Origin: Eulemur rufifrons
Lineage: Eukaryota > Chordata > Mammalia > Primates > Lemuridae
Assembly: GCF_041146395.1 (NCBI RefSeq)
Contig: NC_091000.1
Span: 17,867,501 to 17,931,500, forward strand
Length of the DNA: 64,000 nt
Direction: 5' to 3'
Position 1 is the stretch's first letter; each line of letters begins with the position of its first letter. Below are positions 34,920 through 47,939 of the stretch, piece after piece. The notes beneath the pieces are model-generated. The model searched no databases. It saw only the letters and a program-made list of their open reading frames with translations, and had not been told where the DNA came from. Made by a program: the position numbers and the translations under genes.

Positions 34920-37900
34920 AATATTTTGATTTTTATCAGCCTAGAATTCTTAATATATAAAAATGAGGCTCTGCCAATATTAGAAACTGACTGGGTAAGC
35001 TAAGGACACTGAGATGGTGTCTAGGAGCATGAAAAGAAAATGTAAGCAAGCACATTTGAAGGCAGAAGTGAGAAAAAAAACCTGTTTGCGGGCACTTAGT
35101 CTAGACCCTTCAATAAAATCTTTATGTTTTCAATTAGCATTTATTTTATTTTGAAATGGAGATGTATTTGACATATAAATCAATAAAAGGTGTAAAGGGA
35201 ACTAAATCATCTGTAAACTCCCCTTAAGGAAGTTATTATTCAAAATTTCTTCTCTGGCAATTCATTAGTCAGAGGAAAAGTAACTTTTAAATTGCAGAAA
35301 ATAAAACTTTCATGAATGAAGTTTTCCTGTTGATTTAATTATGTTCATGATTGTAGCAATGAAGATAGGAATTTTTCAAATAGCAAACTTCTCTTGAGTG
35401 GCTCTTTTATATACTAAGTAAGCCTTGTAGGGGAGAAAATCTATTCCTCTAGGCTAGAAGATCTGCTTTTAAAACACTTTATTGAAGCCTGTAATATGAG
35501 TTGAACCAGGTAAGAACCTAGCTTCGTATTTCTCAGAAAGTTTCAGGGAGATCACATAAGTTCACACTATTTCTCCATTAGAAATGCCCTTGACATAATA
35601 TTATCCCTCAATGTTCTGCATCCCCCTCAAAGCACACTGGGTAGTCATTGGAATTGTATTACACTTATGTGTTAATTTGAGTAGAAATGACACCTTTACA
35701 ATATACAGTTTTCTGATTCGGGGATATAATCTGTGCATTGATTTAATCAGCAAAATCAGACTAACAATGTAAAATAAATGTCTATTATTTTACCCTTAAG
35801 TGTAATATTTTCTTCTGGTTTTTTGATAAATACTCATTGCAAGTTAAGAAAATTCATTTGCTAAGAGTTTTTTTTTTTTTTTTTCATTCTAGCTTTCTAA
35901 GGGTCTGTTATGAGGAACAAGCACTACATTTTACTGTCATTTCAGCATCCATCGATAACGTTTTCTCCATTAATCTGGCCATTCTTACACATTGTTATCA
36001 ATTGTTGCTCAATGCACAAAGACTCATGAATGCCCTTATAGATGGATTGTGTCTTATGACATTATAAAGGCCCGGATTGGTTGATTGATGCCTTGATCGT
36101 GACCACGGCAGGCTGTGGTGGCAGGCCTCTCCTCCTGTATACATGAATCCCCAAGTGGATTTCCTTCAGCTGTGGAGTGGAGTAGGGATGTACGGACAGG
36201 CGAGCCTGACTTTGTATTGCACAGGCAGGAAACAAGATGACAGTACAGTGATCCTTTCAATTGAGAATTGGCAAGGGTTTACCCTGGAGATAAAACTATT
36301 TAAGGAATTGAACTTTTCTGGTGAAACGTTTTCTTCTTTCCTTTTTCCTTTTTATTTTATTTAAATCAATGGATCCATGATAGCAGCCTGCAGAATATTT
36401 CTGCTTTTCTGTCTGCCCTCATGCTAAGAATATTTATGGTGGCTCTCCCACTTTACTTTGAAATCTCTCTTTAATTGAAGTAATACTGCAGCTGGGCATT
36501 TCACATACATGGATGTTGGTGGAGAAATCCTTCTATTATGGAGCCAACAGCCCCATTTCCAGCCTCTACTTGTTTGCACTTTGATTTTCTTTACAGGGAC
36601 TTTAATAGAAAAAATTTTATGATGGTCTCTCTTTTGAAGCTTCTGTTGATCACAAGATCTTTATTCCAGTTGTTTTTGTTTATTTGCTTTTTTGTTAATT
36701 TGATCCCATCTGCTTTATAGCCTCCATAAATCCCACTAATGGCTCCCTTCCTCTTTGCTAGCACTAATATTATTATACTCTTATTTTTCCATTTTTATAT
36801 GATATTAAGAGTGAAGTTAGGTAAACCTATGGGCTCAGTCTTTCATTTTGGACTTTTCATTATTTTTATTTATTTTTTTTTACTTTCTTTGGCCCTCACG
36901 TGCAGAGAGGTGAGCTAATCATGTACTTTATTTCAAGGTCAGCTATCATCATTCTCTGTGCAAGTCCCTTTTTATTTTTATATTTTGGGATTATTTGCAT
37001 GTGAGTGCTATTTTCCCCTTCATGAAATGTCCCCTCCAGTTTATACCTCACTGCTGGCACCCACCAGAATTTTCTTTTTCTTTTTTTGTTTATTTGCATG
37101 ATCTATTAACCTCCCTCTCTCATTTCTGACTTTCCTAGGGCTGGATCTTGGTGAAGGGGCCATGCTATTTTGTCATTTTGTCAGAAACAGAAGGTGGGAA
37201 AAACAGTTATATCAATATAAATAGTTCTACAGCTTAATTTTTTTGATCCCAATGTTGTTATAGTGTTGCTGTCCCAAGGATATAGTTTGTTCAAAAGTGT
37301 GTCTCCCAGACATGTTGAAGAGAATTTTATTTTTTATTAGTCTGATAGTCATTTATTTGATATGTTCTGGAGAAGGATCCAGAAAACAAATTTTAATAAC
37401 TATGATTTAGTTTATGAAAGAAAAGATTCGAAGAAATTACAACTTGGTGGTTCTTAGGGGAAAACATTCTCTGAGACTTTCACCATTCTGGATGCTCTGT
37501 AGGACAGAAACTGCTCAAAAGAGATTTGTGATTTTAGATGCTCTACACTTTCCAAGAAACGTTGTAGAGTAGACGCAATTTGACACAAACTTAAACCTCA
37601 CACATGGTGTTGGCACTTCGGCTTTATGGGCTCAGAAATATCCAGGGACAATTACATGAAGGATGTTTACTATAACTCTGCTCTTAATGAGCCAAACAGG
37701 CTAACTACAGAGTACTTCACATGAGGTATTACATTATAAAAGGCTACGGCAGCAATTTACTAAACAGTACCTTAGGGACCTAAGTTAATGAATCTCTCAA
37801 GTGACTAATTTGCTGCTCCAAAATAAACCAAACTGTCTATACCAAGCAAATACTACATGTCTGGGGCCCTGAAATGACTTGTTTAATTCTGCTATCCGCA

Positions 37901-38290
37901 GAGCTAAAGAGAATTTTTCATAGAATATATTCATTAGTTTTGGTTAGAAATATACATATAAAACTGAAAAGCCTATTAAATCTGATTAGATATTTTAAAA
38001 TTTCTATTTGAAATAATTACTGTTGGTCTATCTATACATGTTCTTGATTCCAATAGAATTTTTAGAGTCTTTGTTTTTTTTTTAGATTCTGTTGATAAAT
38101 AAGTGCATTCAAATTTTGTGTTATGAATTCACAAGTTTTTTAAGTGTATAATAATATCTAATGACCTTGGATATCAGACCCCAAAAAAATTTATCCCCAG
38201 AACTGTAGGATAATTTTTTTCTTAGTGATGGGATTATTTTTCTCATTGTTTTGTGGGACTATTATAATGATAGTAAAAAATGAATGATCC
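34920..38290. other. No gene seen
   Basis: About 3.4 kb of AT-rich sequence with several short T runs (35868-35884, 36869-36880). No gene, RNA or named repeat. Confidence 0.4.
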
Positions 38291-38299
38291 TTGAGTACA

Positions 38300-38705
38300 T
38301 TTTTCCTATTAACGTTTTGTTTGCATATATTCATGGGGTACAAGGACAATTTTGTTACATTGATAAAGTACACTGTGCTGAAGTCAGGGCCTCCAGTGCA
38401 TACATCACTGAAGCGACCCACATTATACCCACCGACAACCTGCCATCACTCACCACCTCTCACCCCTCCCCCTTTGAGTCTATGGTCCATTGTTCCACAC
38501 TCTGTTTCCTCACGTACACATTATTTAGCTCCCACTTATAAGTGAGAACATGCAGTATTTGTCTTTCTGTGTCTGAGTCGTTTCACTTAAGATAATGGCC
38601 TCCAATTTCACCCATGTTGCTACAAAAGACATGATTTCATTCTTTTTTACAGCTGCAGAGTATTCCATGCATGTATGCCACATTTTCTTTATCCAATTCC
38701 CCCTG
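38300..38705 (-). mobile_element. L1 3' end, reverse orientation
   Basis: 'ttcatggggtacaaggacaa' marks the 3' UTR. 'ctcccacttataagtgagaa', 'catgcagtatttgtctttc', 'gataatggcctccaatttca' and 'agtattccatgcatgtatgc' are the reverse complement of the end of ORF2. A 5'-truncated L1 of about 400 bp, intermediate in age (L1MA/L1PB-like). Confidence 0.88.
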
Positions 38706-38945
38706 AGTACCTTAAGAAGCAAAATCACTGGTCTCAATCAATTGCAGTCAGTTCACCTTTATGGTTTCTTAAATAGTCTATGTAATCTATAAACTTACTC
38801 CATATACTTTGTGTTCTTTATCACTTGCCATTGTCCTCCTAAGACAAATACTGCAATAAGGACATGTAGAATTTGTGGTTGGAAGACATTTTCACACTAA
38901 CAAAGAGAGTAATGAATCTGAATTTAAAAAGAATGCAGACATGCC

Positions 38946-39075
38946 TTTCTTTTCTCCCTTCCCTTCCTTTCCTTTTTCCTTTTACTCTCCCTTTTCTTTT
39001 CTCCTCCATTCCTCTTTCTCTCCCTCCCTTTCTTTTCCCCCTCTCTCACTGTATCTTCCTTTCCTTTCTTCCTAA
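38946..39075. repeat. Pyrimidine-rich low-complexity tract
   Basis: 'ccttcccttcctttccttt' and similar C/T mixtures over about 130 bp. Overlapping Pro/Ser/Phe-rich ORFs here are artefacts of the tract. Confidence 0.85.
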
Positions 39076-39079
39076 CTTT

Positions 39080-40460
39080 TTCTGAAAGAAAAAAGTCTCA
39101 AACAAAGCAGGGTGTGCTGTGAGGCGGTTCGGCAGGAGCATCCCCACCCCTCACAGCCTCCCTTGGGGAAGAGCCCACATCCTTCCAGATGCCATGTCCT
39201 TCTGGGTCTGCCTCTGTGCAGGGGCCCAGTCGCTGAAGGCTGGAGCTCCTGAGGCAAAGGGCATTCTGGGGGTTGGAGCCAGAGCAGCAGTTTCCTGAAT
39301 GGTCTGAGCCTCATGGTGACCTCACAATTTCAGAGAGAAACTGGGAGGAACTGTGCTGTCAACAACAGGAAGTTGGTGAAAAATGAAAGATGCCCTTGGG
39401 GAGTAAAATGAAGAGCAGATGGCTTTAATTGTTAGCCTTGCTGTGACAACTGACAAGAGAAATTCTGCTCTCTTGACATTTAAAAGATACCAGAAATACC
39501 AGTGACCACATTCCACAGCTTCTTGAAGGTTTCCATGTCAGGGAGTTCAAACTCCTCTCTATTTTCATTACTGAACAGTCCATAAAAAGTGCAGGTGATA
39601 AGATTTCTGACAGTGTAGCCCTCTAATGGTTTGATAAGTCACTGAAGTGCGCGCAATATAAGGGAGTGGGAAGTTGAGAGTGAAGGGAGGCGCCCATGCA
39701 GGGAAGCTCTGAGTGAATTATATGCTGCTTTGAGAAAAACGAGCCACAGCTCAGGTGGAAAATGAGATGCCTCTCCATAAGTGTAATGGATCTTTTTACT
39801 TCCTATGTAGAAATCCAGTTTAAACTTTTATGTGTCATATTGTGGAATAGTCCTTCATCTGAAAAAGAGGTAAAAAGACTTCCACAGAACCTCTGAAGGA
39901 ACAAGGTAAAAGAGAAGTGAATATTAACTGAGAGATATGCTGCTTTATTTGTGCAGTCGACTCGTGTGTAAGAATGAGAATGCCACAGTGTAGAAGATGG
40001 CAAGTGCAGATTTCAGGTAGGAAGTGTCTTAGAAAACAGGAAAAAAAAAATTACATATATCCTTAATGCTAAGGGGCAGAGACTCTGTATTATATCAACA
40101 CATGATTATTGGTTTGAATGTTCCTGACACACTGATTATTAATGAATCTTTTTCTTCCCTGGTGATATGACAAAGGAACATTTCACCATTACTGAAATCT
40201 TATTTAAGGGCTATTAAAGTAAGACTTAAATGTAAAAGACGAGGGTTTGTTTCTTAGCAAGATCCTATGGCACCTCTATGACAATGACAACAACTCAATT
40301 TTCTAGTTTTTCATTGGGATTTCTGTATAGATATCTCCCAGGTCCCTTACTTCTGGGTGGGATAACTAAGTATGTTTTGCACTGGCTTCCAGGGTGTCCC
40401 AGCAAGACTGAGCTCCAGTTACTCACATTGATAACTTGCTTGGAAACAGATCCTTCCTTG
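39080..40460. other. No gene seen
   Basis: A GC-richer patch at 39110-39310 (runs such as 'cagcctcccttggggaaga') sits beside AT-rich DNA. No domain in the overlapping ORFs and no splice context that I would trust. Confidence 0.4.
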
Positions 40461-40464
40461 GCTT

Positions 40465-41060
40465 CCCTCTCTTCACTGACTCAGTTCTCTACTCCCCTAC
40501 TTGTGTTTATTCATCTCACCTTTTACTTGAACTGGAATCTTTGTCTTAGGGCACCTTCTGGAAGAACCCAACATAAAAGGTCCTTCCTGGACATACACAC
40601 CCATTCCACACAGCGCTTGTGTACTGTGTTCCCACATGCCCTATAATTCTCGTCACACTGTTTCCATCATTTGGAAATTAAGAATTGCAAATAAACTCTC
40701 CATATTTGGATCTAAGCAGTGGCTGGGATCAGATGGTGTGGATACATGTTGTTGAATGAGTGAACATTTCCGCCATCTCTGTTGTCCTTCTGATCCACTC
40801 AGTCACAGGTCTTGGCATTTCTTTCTCCACTCTCTTCACCGCTGCCCCGGCTTAGGCCCTTGTCATTTGTGAATAAACTACTGCGATAGTTTCCTGCCCT
40901 TTCCTAGGCTCCAATTTCAGGTCTCACTATTTACACCACACTCCAAGCCACAGGACAACTATCCTTCCCACGATGCCAGTTTCATTTTTTCTGTCTCTGC
41001 TTTAAAATATTTGGTAATTCCAACCAGTTTTTTATCGTAGTCTAACATTTTGTTAAAGTT
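40465..41060 (+). repeat. Old interspersed repeats, family uncertain
   Basis: 40490-40590 ('ttctactcccctacttgtg', 'ttctggaagaacccaacat') recalls the end of an old LTR-type repeat. 40845-41040 ('aactactgcgatagtttcc', 'cactccaagccacaggac') resembles the same ancient family as at 59200 and, reversed, at the window start. Confidence 0.35.
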
Positions 41061-41111
41061 CTTGTCCACAGTGTTTTCTTTCTTTCTGGATAAAAGTTAC
41101 ATATTGGAGAT

Positions 41112-41180
41112 GGAGTACGCCATAATGGCCAAGAGCAGGGGCCCTGCACACCGACTGCCTGTAAAGTGGCAGATCTACCC
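41112..41180 (+). repeat. MIR SINE fragment (5' part)
   Basis: 'ataatggccaagagcagggg' followed by 'cgactgcctgtaaagtgg' matches the beginning of MIR. Confidence 0.5.
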
Positions 41181-41332
41181 TGTGTGGGGCTGAATGAGGG
41201 ACCTCACATGATGCCAGGTCCTATTCCTGGAAACCTGTGAATGTTACCTCATATGGCAAAGTTGTCACAGAATTGATTACATTAAGGATGTTGAAATGAA
41301 GAGATTATTTTGGATTATCCAAGGGAGCCCTT
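41180..41332 (+). mobile_element. Outer MLT1 LTR, 5' part
   Basis: 'cctggaaacctgtgaatgt', 'tacctcatatggcaaagttg', 'attacattaaggatgttga' and 'tggattatccaagggagcc' follow an MLT1-class LTR. It breaks off at about 41332, where a second LTR has inserted, and resumes at about 41738. Confidence 0.65.
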
Positions 41333-41737
41333 TTATGGACTGAATTATGTTCCCTCAAATTCATATATTGAAAAACTAACCCTAGTACCTCAGAATATGA
41401 CCGAATTTGGAGATAGGGCCTTTAAAGGGGTAATCAAGTTAAAATGAGGCTGTTGGGTTGGAATCTAGTCTAATCTAACCAGTGTCTTATAAGAAGAGAA
41501 GATTAGCACACAGAAAGAGACACCAGGGATGTGCTCCCACAGAGGAAATAGCTTGTGAAGAAACAGCAAAAAGGCAGCCTTCTATAAGCCAAGAGGAGAG
41601 GCCCCAGAAGAAATCAAATCTGCTGACACCTTGATCTTGTACTTCAGTCTTCAGAATTGTGAGAAAATAAATTTATGGTGTTTAAATCACTGTGTTTGTG
41701 GTATTTTGTTATGGCTACCCTAGCAAACTAACATAGG
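41333..41737 (+). mobile_element. Inner MLT1 LTR, nested insertion
   Basis: A complete MLT1A-like LTR: 'tatggactgaattatgttcc', 'acctcagaatatgaccgaa', 'gagatagggcctttaaagg', 'tcttataagaagagaagat' and 'ctgacaccttgatcttgta'. It has the AATAAA region and the end 'tggctaccctagcaaactaa'. It lies inside another MLT1, so it is the younger of the two. Confidence 0.85.
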
Positions 41738-42092
41738 CTATCTCAAGTGAGATACGAGAGATGCAGAGGACGATTAGACACACACAGAGGAGAAGGTAAT
41801 GTAAAGATGGAGCAGTGAGAAATTTGAAGACATTGGCTTTGAAGATGAGAATGATGTGTCCACAACACAAGAAATGTTAGCGACCACCAAAACCTGGAAG
41901 AGGCAAGGAGCAGATTCCCCTGTTGAACTTCTGTAAATAGCATGGGCCTGATCAACCTTGATTTTGGTCCACTGATACTATTTTCAGAATTTGGGCCTCC
42001 AATAATGCAAGAGAATAAATTTCTATTGTTGTAATCCACCAAGTTTGTGGTAATTTGTTATAGCAGCCACAATAAACTAATATATACCCCTT
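41738..42092 (+). mobile_element. Outer MLT1 LTR, 3' part
   Basis: Resumes with 'gagatacgagagatgcagag', then 'gatcaaccttgattttggt', 'agagaataaatttctattg', 'accaagtttgtggtaattt' and 'tatagcagccacaataaac'. Together with 41180-41332 it makes one LTR. Confidence 0.65.
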
Positions 42093-42099
42093 ACAAGAT

Positions 42100-42260
42100 G
42101 TCATCTTGGACAACTTTGTTAGCCTTTCCAAGAATCAGTTTCCTCACCTATAAAATGTTTTCTTATCTCACAATGTTATCCGAAGACTAGAGGACTTGAT
42201 GTTTGCAAAGGTCCTTAGCAGTATGTCTTGCACATGGTGAACACTCAATAAAAGTTACTT
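42100..42260 (+). repeat. MIR SINE fragment
   Basis: 'aatcagtttcctcacctata', 'aaatgttttcttatctcac', 'cagtatgtcttgcacatgg' and 'tgaacactcaataaaagtta' follow the 3' two thirds of MIR. Confidence 0.7.
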
Positions 42261-42408
42261 ACATTTCCACTTTATTTTCTGTTTTGAAGATCGATGACTT
42301 TTACATATACTTTAGTCCTACCTAAGATTTCTTAGCATTATATATATTATGATTAAAATGTCAATTTAATAACCATTATTGTGCACCATCTATTTGTAAG
42401 ACCAGTGC

Positions 42409-42478
42409 TATGGTCTGAATGTATTTCCCAAAGTTCATATGTTTAAACTTAATTACCAATGTAATAGTATTAAGCGGC
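42409..42478 (+). repeat. MaLR LTR fragment (5' end)
   Basis: 'gctatggtctgaatgtattt', 'cccaaagttcatatgttta' and 'aatgtaatagtattaag' match the first 70 bases of an MST/MLT1-type LTR; the rest is absent. Confidence 0.6.
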
Positions 42479-42484
42479 AAAATA

Positions 42485-43750
42485 AATATTTAAATTTCCT
42501 TTATTTATGGAAATTCTACAGGATGGAGGGATAAGGAAGATCAAGTACCTTTAGAAATTATTCTGCAATTTCCTGGTTAGTTGCCCGCGTCCATCATTGA
42601 AGGTGAGATTCAGGGCTTTATATTCATCTAAGCCCAGTGCATAGCACACTCTAGTATTCAATATTGAGTGAATGCATGAAAAATGCTCTTAAGAACCTCT
42701 GGGTGTGTGTGTGTGCTGTACCTTCTCAGACCCTGGGCAAAGAATACCCATTGCAAATGAAATTGTTTCAGAAGGATTTTAATAAAATTCACTCTTTACT
42801 ATTTATTGTTTGGTGGGACTTAAATACCATATGCAAACTTCAAAAATAATAACTTTGAAGAAAGCGAAGTAGAGGATCCCAGCTCTGATATAGAAACACT
42901 AAGCCCTGGCATTCTTGAAGTTTAATGCTGGTGACTATCAGGAAAGCAAATATTTCATGCAAGGGTAAGCCCTCTAATTGCGTTTGTGTTGAATGCCTGC
43001 CAGATCCATGTGTAGAGAGTTCCACAGGCATATTTCTGATCTCACTCTCCCATTTGAGGCTATTTCAAGAGTGCCTGTGGGTGGAAGGAAAGAGAAGAAA
43101 AGTCAAAAGCACAGGGGGAAAAGCAAGGGGCAGAGGGAATGGAGGCAAGAAAAGGAACAAGTGAGACCCTCTGGGGAAGGGAAGCTGTGTTTCATTTTAG
43201 TTGCTTGGTTTGGATGGAAGCCTGTAGGAGATTGAATAACATAAGAAAACATGCTGCTGCCCTCTCTTCTCATTTTCTCTGAATATACGTAGAATTGCAT
43301 TAGTAAAACTCAAAATGAAAACTCTTGGGAAACTGTGTTGTTAAATACTGTATTTAATTATTTATAATTTGTGCATAAAAATTAATTTAAAAAGCCTATA
43401 CAATGCCACCTCTGGAAAATGTACGTTAAATTGCTTTTAATCTGTTAGCCAAGATTAATTTAAATTAGCTATCTGTTGGTAATTTTTCTTCCTTACTCTT
43501 TGTCAGTATATTAAACAAGAATTTGTAAAAATAAGTTGTCATAAAAAGAAAAAAATAAGAATATTGTTCATGTGTCTTTTAAGTTACCATTACCATAAGA
43601 TAATAATGATATAAAACACACACTGAGAAAAATGCTTTAACACACACGGACAGCTTTAAATGAGGTCTCAAGACTTGCTTGATAATTGGTTTATATGAAT
43701 TTGGACATGATTATTTGCTAAGCTTCACATTTCTGACTGCCAAGCTGAGA
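42485..43750. other. No gene seen
   Basis: AT-rich sequence and a purine-rich patch at 43080-43160. ORFs on both strands are unsupported. Confidence 0.45.
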
Positions 43751-43754
43751 GTAA

Positions 43755-43850
43755 AAACAATAACTATTTCATAAAGTTTTTGTGAGTATTAAGCATACGT
43801 GACAGAGTGTGGGCACACAGTGAGTACATAATACATAAACAGTAGCATTA
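43755..43850 (+). repeat. MIR SINE fragment (3' half)
   Basis: 'atttcataaagtttttgtga', 'gtattaagcatacgtgacag' and 'gggcacacagtgagtacata' follow MIR's 3' half. Confidence 0.55.
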
Positions 43851-43994
43851 TCCATATCTTTGAAAGGTTTCAATCTGATTAGGAAGAAAATCAACAGTAA
43901 AGACACATAGCCGATAATATGGATTTAGTTATCCTTATAATTTTCTTTGAAGATTTTATGGGCAAGCAACATGACTTTGAGATAGATGTTCCAT

Positions 43995-44190
43995 TAATTA
44001 ATTAATTCAATAAATTCATTCAATATTTATTGAGCAACTGCTAAATGCCAAGCATTGTTCTAGGTGCTAGAATTCTAGCAAGAGACAAGATGGAAACGTC
44101 TTCATTTCCATAGAGCTGGAACATGGACAATAACTCAGTAAAAACTGAATGAACACTATAACACCAAGTGGTATGATAAGTGCAAAGAAG
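43995..44190 (-). repeat. L2 3' end
   Basis: 'attcattcaatatttattga', 'gcaactgctaaatgccaag' and 'cattgttctaggtgctagaa' are the reverse complement of the L2 3' end. It is followed by 'ccatagagctggaacatgga', and then further decayed L2. Confidence 0.75.
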
Positions 44191-44199
44191 ACAAAGCAA

Positions 44200-47100
44200 G
44201 ATAAGGAAATAGTTGGGAGACGTATGTTATATTTATTTATGGGGTGGCTGGATTCAGTAAAGAAAAAAAATACGAGATGCCAACTTAAATTTGATTTTCA
44301 AATAAATAAATTTTTACTATAATATGGCTCAAATATTGTTTGGGACAAGTTATACTAAAAATCTTTCATTGTTTATATAAAATTCAAATTTATCTTGGCA
44401 TCTATATTTTATCTGGCAACTCTAGACTGGGATAAAGAGCTGAAGATGAGATCCTTTAACACCGATATGCCTTTTAGCCCATTTTCAGTGGTAGGAGCTT
44501 GGAGGGTGCACATCAGCTCTCATAATTTCCTCTTGCTTGCATTTAAGGAAATTCATGGTGTGCCACAGTCACACAAGTCCAATTCTATTTGTCATTGTGC
44601 CATTGGGCCTATTCCAGGTGTCAGTGTATGAGTCCTGTCTGTGGCTTCTCTGGCATTTAGTGCTGAGAGAGTATGGGGTCCAGCATTCGCTAGAGTGACA
44701 TACTGAGGACTTGATTGTAGGGAGAGGACCAGAGCCCAGGATTCAACCCCAGGCTGATGTTATGTATATTTCACTGTAAGGTAGTTTAATTCTTGAGCCA
44801 GAAAAACACTTGACTTAAATATATGAAAGACTATACCCCTATTATGACCAGCCATGGCTTCAATATAAGCTACCTCCATACAACTGATGTTACCCAGACA
44901 ATAAAAAGAAAATATTCACAGAAACCTTTACACTAAATATTTAAAAAGCATTTAATACAGTAGCAGGCTGTATTTTTTAGTATAGGCAGACATAGCTTTA
45001 TTGCTTGACGATATACAAATTTTCTTTGTACTTCAACTGTAATATTAGAAAACAACAACAACAGAGCAAGGAGCCTGAAATCTATGTTTCTGAGTGCTGA
45101 GAAAAAGCAAAGTGAGGAGGCTGGCAGCTAGCAGAGCTGGAATCAAATGTGCAAGTAGGTAGTTTGGGAGTTTGAGGTTTTTTTTTTTTTTTCCCTTTTC
45201 TTTTCCTTATATTTCCAAGAGAAGTATGACAAAAGGAATGGTTTTGACTTGAGGAAATCCAGGCTGTTTGACCAGGTGGACCCTTCCTAGGTTATAGGAG
45301 GTAGGAGAGGGAAAGAGAAAGAGAATAAAGAAGGCAGGACGGAAAATGGGAAGAGGAGGGAGGGAAAGAAGGAATAAATGAAGAGAAATAAATAGTGGAA
45401 GGAAAGAAGGAAGAAAGGGGAGCAACAGTAAGTCACATATGTTGTCTGTATTAAAATACTGACAATTATGCCATTCCAAATTTCACCATCGTCATCATCC
45501 ATTACTGTCATCACCATCAGCCAGCCTTATTGTCAGGGCTCCATGGGATGCAGGATGCTGTGAGAGCAGATAAGCCACAAAACTCTCTGGCAAGAAGCTT
45601 AGCACACGAGCCGCCATCACTTACATATGTTTCCCTTCCCCTTTGGAGCTTTATGTCACGTTTCTCAGACTGACCAGTAGGTGACTGAACTGGTCAGTAG
45701 CTGCTGCTAACACGTAGAAACTGCCCCTCTCTGCCCAGGGGTAGAACCTGGGCCGTGGCCTTCAGAACTCTCTACAACATCACAGCCACAGTGACAGGAA
45801 AGCCTGCTTTCCAGCAGCCCCTGGGCTTTACTTATTTCTTTCACTCTCACCAGTTTATCTTTGCAGTTCTGGGGAATATTGCCAAGTCTCCTCTAGATGG
45901 GGGTAAGCACTGTAAATCCCTAATTCCCAAACTAATCTGATAGCAAGGGACATGTTCTGGGCAGCCTTCCCACTCAGCTAACACCACACGTTCTTTTTTT
46001 CTTCCTGAAGTGTGTTCTATATCCTGCATGCTCCCTTATCCAAAAGTTAATTATCAAATTTACTGCATATTTTTAAAAACTCAGAACACCTGAACCTGGG
46101 ACAGCACACATTATTTTTAGTATATGAACTGAGAAATCAGCTTGTATTTTTATTTAACCAGGAGAGTCTAAGTTTCCCTAAAACTGGAGAGCATTTGAAA
46201 CAGTGGGCTTAGTGTACCCAAAGACAAAAGAGTCCATGTGGACCATTTAGAAAATATAAGGAACATGGGCCAGCCCTCAGTTATTCAGAAATAGATGATC
46301 CAGGGTGTTCCTTTTTCTAGAATTTTCTTCTTTGTTTAGGTGTTTACATTTGACTACTTTGCTGCTTGTTAGTGTCTCTATCAGAAAAACAGAAAAGATA
46401 AGTTAATGTGAAATCCCAGCATGTCACCATATAATTCATCAGCCAGTATTTGCAGAAACAAAGAACAAATTTTTATATAATTTGAATAAGAAGTAAAACA
46501 AAAAAGGAATATAAAAATTTAAAAGGTTCTGAACTTGTTGGGGGGGCTCTCAAAAATTGTAGGTTTACAATCCCTGTCTATATATCTATTTCAATATTTT
46601 TATGAAATAGTTTTCCTTTTCACTCTTTGAATATTTCTCATTTAAAATCATTTATATTATTTATAAAGTATTGGTCAAATATGGTTGATTATACAAAGAT
46701 GTTAAGTATTGAGATTAATGTCATAATGAATATTTTCTGACATCCTATAATACAACAGAAATTTTTAAATTTTCTACTACTTCTAGGAATGGAGATTAAG
46801 TTTATAATTTAGGAAGTTTATTTTAAGTGATAAGTAGGAGAGAACACGAGGCATAGCACAATAATTTGGAAATGATATGGTACTCTGAGAATTAAACCTT
46901 AAATAACAGATGAAAACAAAACTATGTAAGGTCATTAAAAAGAAAAGAACAAGAAGAATGGCTTCTAGGACAGATGGACTAGACAGTTACCAGTTGTCTC
47001 TAAAAGAGGGTGAATCAACCAGAATGGGTTTTGCTCAGCCAAAGAAGATGTGAAAAAGAGTCGTAAGGCCATAGAGACAGAGATGGATGTGCCTGTCTGA

Positions 47101-47930
47101 AAATAATAATGCCTTATGAGGCCACTTTGGATATATTGGCCAAGCTGTCCTAAGGGAGCCCTCTAGCCTTCATTATTGATGATATAGTGATGACATACAT
47201 TACTGATGGAATAACTCCCCACCATGTTCTGATACTTCTCAACACACTGACCAGACAACCCTGGGCAAGTATTGACAGAGCTTGGTTGCTGGATGGTAGT
47301 ATCTCTCATCATAGGTGAATGAATTTGGCTTCTGGTTTTATATACCATTCTGTCTTCGAAAATTTCCATCTAAGACTGAACATTGCATAGAACTGATAGT
47401 TCTTTCAGCTGAGGCTCAGCCTGTGGCTGATGTGATGCCAATAAAGACACAGAGCAGCATATTGGGACTGAGAGTTTGAGCACTATTTGGGAAGACAGCT
47501 AAGTTGGTTACAAGTGAAAACACTTTCTGATTCTCAGCTTAGTATTCACTCATAGTCTTTTTTCTTGGTTGACAATAACAATTCATGGATCAAGCCAGTT
47601 GGGAAAAAATCCCTGTTAAGTAGTAGCTTCTCTTCACTCTCCTCTCAATCTCCCTCTTTTTCTCCCCCAACACCATCCCTTTCTATCTACACAGTATTCT
47701 ATAATAAATCGCTTAATTAATAGACACTTTTCCTTGTCTACCAAAATTTAAGAGAATATATTATTTGTATGCAACACATAATATCAAGTAGCAATCCATA
47801 AAGAAGCATATGATCTAAAGTGAGAATTTCATTCATGAAAATAATACTATTTTTCACATTCACACATATATAAGCAACTATATCCACAAAGTGAATGAAA
47901 GTCTGGGGATATTATTTTAACATACAGGAC
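44200..47930. other. No gene seen; one purine-rich tract
   Basis: About 3.7 kb without a recognised gene. A purine-rich tract lies at 45297-45421 ('ggaggtaggagagggaaag') and a T run at 45178-45192. ORFs of up to 90 codons read the tract and are artefacts. Confidence 0.45.
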
Positions 47931-47939
47931 AGGAAGAGG

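Noticed and set aside
40278..40646. 122-codon ORF
   Set aside because: No domain; overlaps what looks like an old LTR-type repeat, and lacks splice or promoter context.
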